Notes under the pieces: generated by a model
What the model was told of the DNA's origin: nothing
Seen by the model: the letters and a program-made list of their open reading frames with translations, nothing else
The model's database searches: none
In this document: positions 34,184-35,529 of the stretch, piece by piece
Position numbering within the stretch: the stretch's first letter is position 1
Layout of the letters: each line of letters begins with the position of its first letter
Translations under genes and position numbers: made by a program
NCBI RefSeq assembly: GCF_002217285.1
Contig: NZ_MUGW01000040.1
Location: 1-35,529, forward strand
DNA from: Flavobacterium hercynium
GTDB taxonomy: Bacteria > Bacteroidota > Bacteroidia > Flavobacteriales > Flavobacteriaceae
Length of the DNA: 35,529 nt
Reading direction: 5' to 3'

Positions 34184-34369
34184 TAAAAATGTGTTATTTA
34201 TCAATTTTTAGATGTAATTTGTTTTTTTAATAATTTAAATTTTGGACTGTTTAGCTTTTCTCATTTTTTTTGGTAATTTATGTTGAAGTCTATTACCTAT
34301 ATTAGAAAATGCAAAATCTAAATAGCAAGCAGTTCCAAGTTTCTTTACACCATTGTTCATGACTTACAT

Positions 34370-34426
34370 CTAAACGATATATTTGTTTTTGCTTTCGCTA
34401 AATAGGATGTAAACAATGAAATTCAT
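34370..34426 (-). pseudogene. GIY-YIG gene remnant (first 15 codons)
   Basis: The minus strand from the ATG at 34424-34426 encodes MNFIVYILFSESKNK, then leaves the family and stops at 34370. The start, leader and upstream hairpin match the copy at 29996-30139. The rest of 34184-34369 is AT-rich, with no gene I can support. Confidence 0.75.
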
Positions 34427-34443
34427 AAAATAGATATAAAGCA

Positions 34444-34477
34444 AAAAACTCCAAAATCGAATGACTTTGGAGTTTTT
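34444..34477. terminator. Hairpin terminator, repeat copy
   Basis: The 12-bp stem (34444-34455 with 34466-34477) has the same arms as at 30106-30139, with one base changed in the loop. It lies 40 bases beyond the stop of the adenylate-kinase-like gene and can terminate it on the minus strand. Confidence 0.8.
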
Positions 34478-34517
34478 TAATTGTTTGGTAAATCGACAAT
34501 TAAATAAATACTAATGT

Positions 34518-35081
34518 CTATAAATTATCTTTAATTCGTTTTGTTATTTCTTCAATTGTACCCATTCCTTCAAAAGTCAAAACTTTGATTTTTGACTTCA
34601 TATATTCGATTGCGGGTCTGGTTGAATTTTCAAAAATTTCAATTCTTTTAATATGGATATTGGCATCCTTGTCATCTTTGCGATTAGAAGTTTCTGCTCT
34701 TTTTTTTGCTCTTTTTAAAAGTTCTTCTTTTGGAACATCAATATTAATTACTTTTCCAATTTTCAGGTTTTTAGACTTAACGAGTTCTAATAAATCATCT
34801 ACTTGCGGCTCTGTTCTTGGATAACCATCTAAAATTATTCCTTTAGCATTTATATTCTCATCCAATATTTTACTGAAAAGCTCTTTTATTGTAGAATCAG
34901 GAACTAAATCTCCTCTTTCTTCATATTCAGACATTATTTTTCCAATTTCCGTTTCGTTTTGTTTTTCAAAACGGCATCTGTCTCCAGTAGAAATATGTTC
35001 AAATTTAAGTTCTTCTTTTAAAATTTCACACTGAGTGCCTTTTCCTGAGTATGGAGGGCCAGTAATTATTAATACTTCCAT
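34518..35081 (-). CDS. Adenylate kinase-like nucleoside monophosphate kinase
   Basis: A 187-residue kinase. The P-loop is GPPYSGKGT (8-16), followed by FEHISTGD of the NMP-binding region, the ILDGYPRT motif (about 83-90) with the conserved Asp and Arg, and a short LID (about 129-145). Short-LID members include AMP, UMP and CMP kinases. The normal adk of the genome is probably elsewhere, because the sequence departs from the housekeeping form (GPPYSGKGT rather than GAPGSGKGT). It has its own promoter and terminator and is bracketed by tRNA/GIY-YIG repeat units. Confidence 0.8.
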   Translation of the reverse strand: MEVLIITGPPYSGKGTQCEILKEELKFEHISTGDRCRFEKQNETEIGKIMSEYEERGDLVPDSTIKELFSKILDENINAKGIILDGYPRTEPQVDDLLELVKSKNLKIGKVINIDVPKEELLKRAKKRAETSNRKDDKDANIHIKRIEIFENSTRPAIEYMKSKIKVLTFEGMGTIEEITKRIKDNL

Positions 35082-35137
35082 TTTATTTATAAAGTTTTTA
35101 ATTCTCTTTTGGTTCTTAAAGTTATCATTGATCTATT

Positions 35138-35167
35138 CAAAAATAACAAGGAACCCCAAATTTACAA
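35138..35167 (-). promoter_or_regulatory. Bacteroidota-type promoter of the adenylate-kinase-like gene
   Basis: The minus strand reads TTG (35165-35167), 19 bases, then TATTTTTG (35138-35145). This fits the consensus, 56 bases before the start. Confidence 0.6.
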
Positions 35168-35190
35168 GAAAAACGAGTTACTTTTTGAAC

Positions 35191-35221
35191 AAAAAAAACT
35201 CCTTAATTTCTTAAGGAGTTT
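35191..35221 (-). terminator. Terminator downstream of the tRNA-like sequence
   Basis: An 11-bp stem (35196-35206 with 35211-35221) with a 4-base loop; on the minus strand an unbroken T run follows. It is the same hairpin as at 33117-33142. Confidence 0.85.
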
Positions 35222-35226
35222 GTTAG

Positions 35227-35295
35227 TGGGCGATGAGGGGTTCGAACCCCCGACCACTTCCGAAGAAATCGGAATGCTCTGAACCAGCTGAGCTA
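35227..35295 (-). pseudogene. tRNA-like sequence lacking the 5' acceptor strand
   Basis: The minus strand carries tRNA positions 8 to 73. It has TAGCTCAG with a good D arm, a 5-bp anticodon stem (loop ATTTCTT), GGGGGTTCGAACCCCTC as T arm, and ATCGCCC-A as acceptor 3' strand. The matching GGGCGAT at the 5' side is replaced by the end of the GIY-YIG gene, leaving only the last three acceptor pairs possible. The loop would give anticodon UUC, but U at position 37 and a six-base variable region are abnormal. It is almost certainly not a working tRNA. Confidence 0.75.
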
Positions 35296-35529
35296 ATCTT
35301 TGTTCTGTATTAATTCTTGAATTTTAATTCTGCTTTTCCAGGATTTAATTTGCAATTCTCTTTTATGTGCAAGCTCTTTTGATTGATAGTTTTCTGTGTA
35401 AACAATTTTCCAGTCGTTAACATTTCCTGTAAAGCCTTTACTTTTTTGATTGTGTCTGATGATTCTATCTTCTAAATTAGAAGTAAAGCCAATGTAAAAT
35501 TTGTTTTTACTTTCGCTAAATAGGATGTA
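35293..35529 (-). CDS. GIY-YIG nuclease domain protein (5' end outside the window)
   Basis: Seventy-eight residues are visible, from YILFSESKNKFYIGFTSNLE to the stop at 35293. The GIY-YIG core is the YIL...FYIG pair separated by about 9 residues, followed by the Arg of DRI and by RELQIKSW, where the usual catalytic Glu lies. Comparison with the remnants at 30088 and 34426 suggests that only about five codons (MNFxV) are missing. This small form acts as a DNA nicking or cleaving domain. The stop codon TAG is part of the tRNA-like sequence (positions 8-10), so the gene abuts a displaced tRNA. Confidence 0.85.
   Translation of the reverse strand, partial: YILFSESKNKFYIGFTSNLEDRIIRHNQKSKGFTGNVNDWKIVYTENYQSKELAHKRELQIKSWKSRIKIQELIQNKD

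Noticed and set aside
34235..34360. Small minus-strand frame of 41 codons (MNNGVKKLGTACYLDF...)
   Set aside because: Isolated, no family recognised, in a repeat-rich gap between remnants. It could be a fragment of a lost gene, but the evidence is too thin to annotate.
35227..35295. Functional tRNA-Glu (anticodon UUC)
   Set aside because: The 5' acceptor strand is missing and replaced by coding sequence, position 37 is U, and the variable region is one base too long.

Overview
The window looks like chromosomal DNA of a Flavobacterium-type Bacteroidota. The base composition is AT-rich, ribosome binding regions are A-rich rather than Shine-Dalgarno, and several genes carry the Bacteroidota promoter form TTG-(19-20)-TAnnTTTG. 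Protein types such as 7TM AraC regulators, DUF1569, LytTR, DUF2975/HTH pairs and GIY-YIG genes at tRNA loci, plus dispersed palindromes, fit that group. I infer this from sequence features and family recall, not from a search.

Left part (1-12.3 kb): a Crp/Fnr regulator overlaps an LpxA-type acyltransferase. Then come a Pr6Pr membrane protein, an SDR oxidoreductase with an AraC regulator, a MazG-like protein, a membrane LytTR regulator, a secreted or anchored amidohydrolase, hypothetical proteins, a MarR regulator, a VOC protein and a ChaN/EreA-like protein. Middle part (12.3-29.7 kb): an intact serine beta-lactamase-fold hydrolase, a second one broken by one inserted T, two lipoproteins (one DUF6438-like), and an HTH gene divergent from an internally duplicated protein. 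These are followed by an AAA ATPase, DUF1569 and DUF6896-like proteins, a beta-barrel, an alpha/beta hydrolase, a DJ-1/PfpI protein, an AraC regulator, a seven-repeat propeller lipoprotein, a DinB protein and a second Crp/Fnr regulator. Most are ordinary accessory or housekeeping genes in short operons.

Right part (29.7-35.5 kb) is the most unusual. Four copies or remnants of a small unit (tRNA 3' end, hairpin terminator, GIY-YIG gene) separate three cargo blocks. The first block is a tight three-gene operon of two diverged paralogous AlkB-like Fe(II)/2-oxoglutarate oxygenases and an endonuclease V-like protein. The second is an HTH/DUF2975 pair, and the third is an adenylate-kinase-like gene. 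The first block is my best candidate for an undescribed nucleic-acid modification, repair or defence module; its function is inference.

Dispersed repeats are prominent. A 27-bp palindrome occurs six times in two clusters, twice as an identical-architecture pair with a 22-bp spacer. A second repeat of about 65 bp occurs at 23.7 and 29.9 kb. A near-identical 28-bp upstream element precedes two unrelated minus-strand genes, with a weaker third copy. I saw no CRISPR array, rRNA, transposase or integrase gene.
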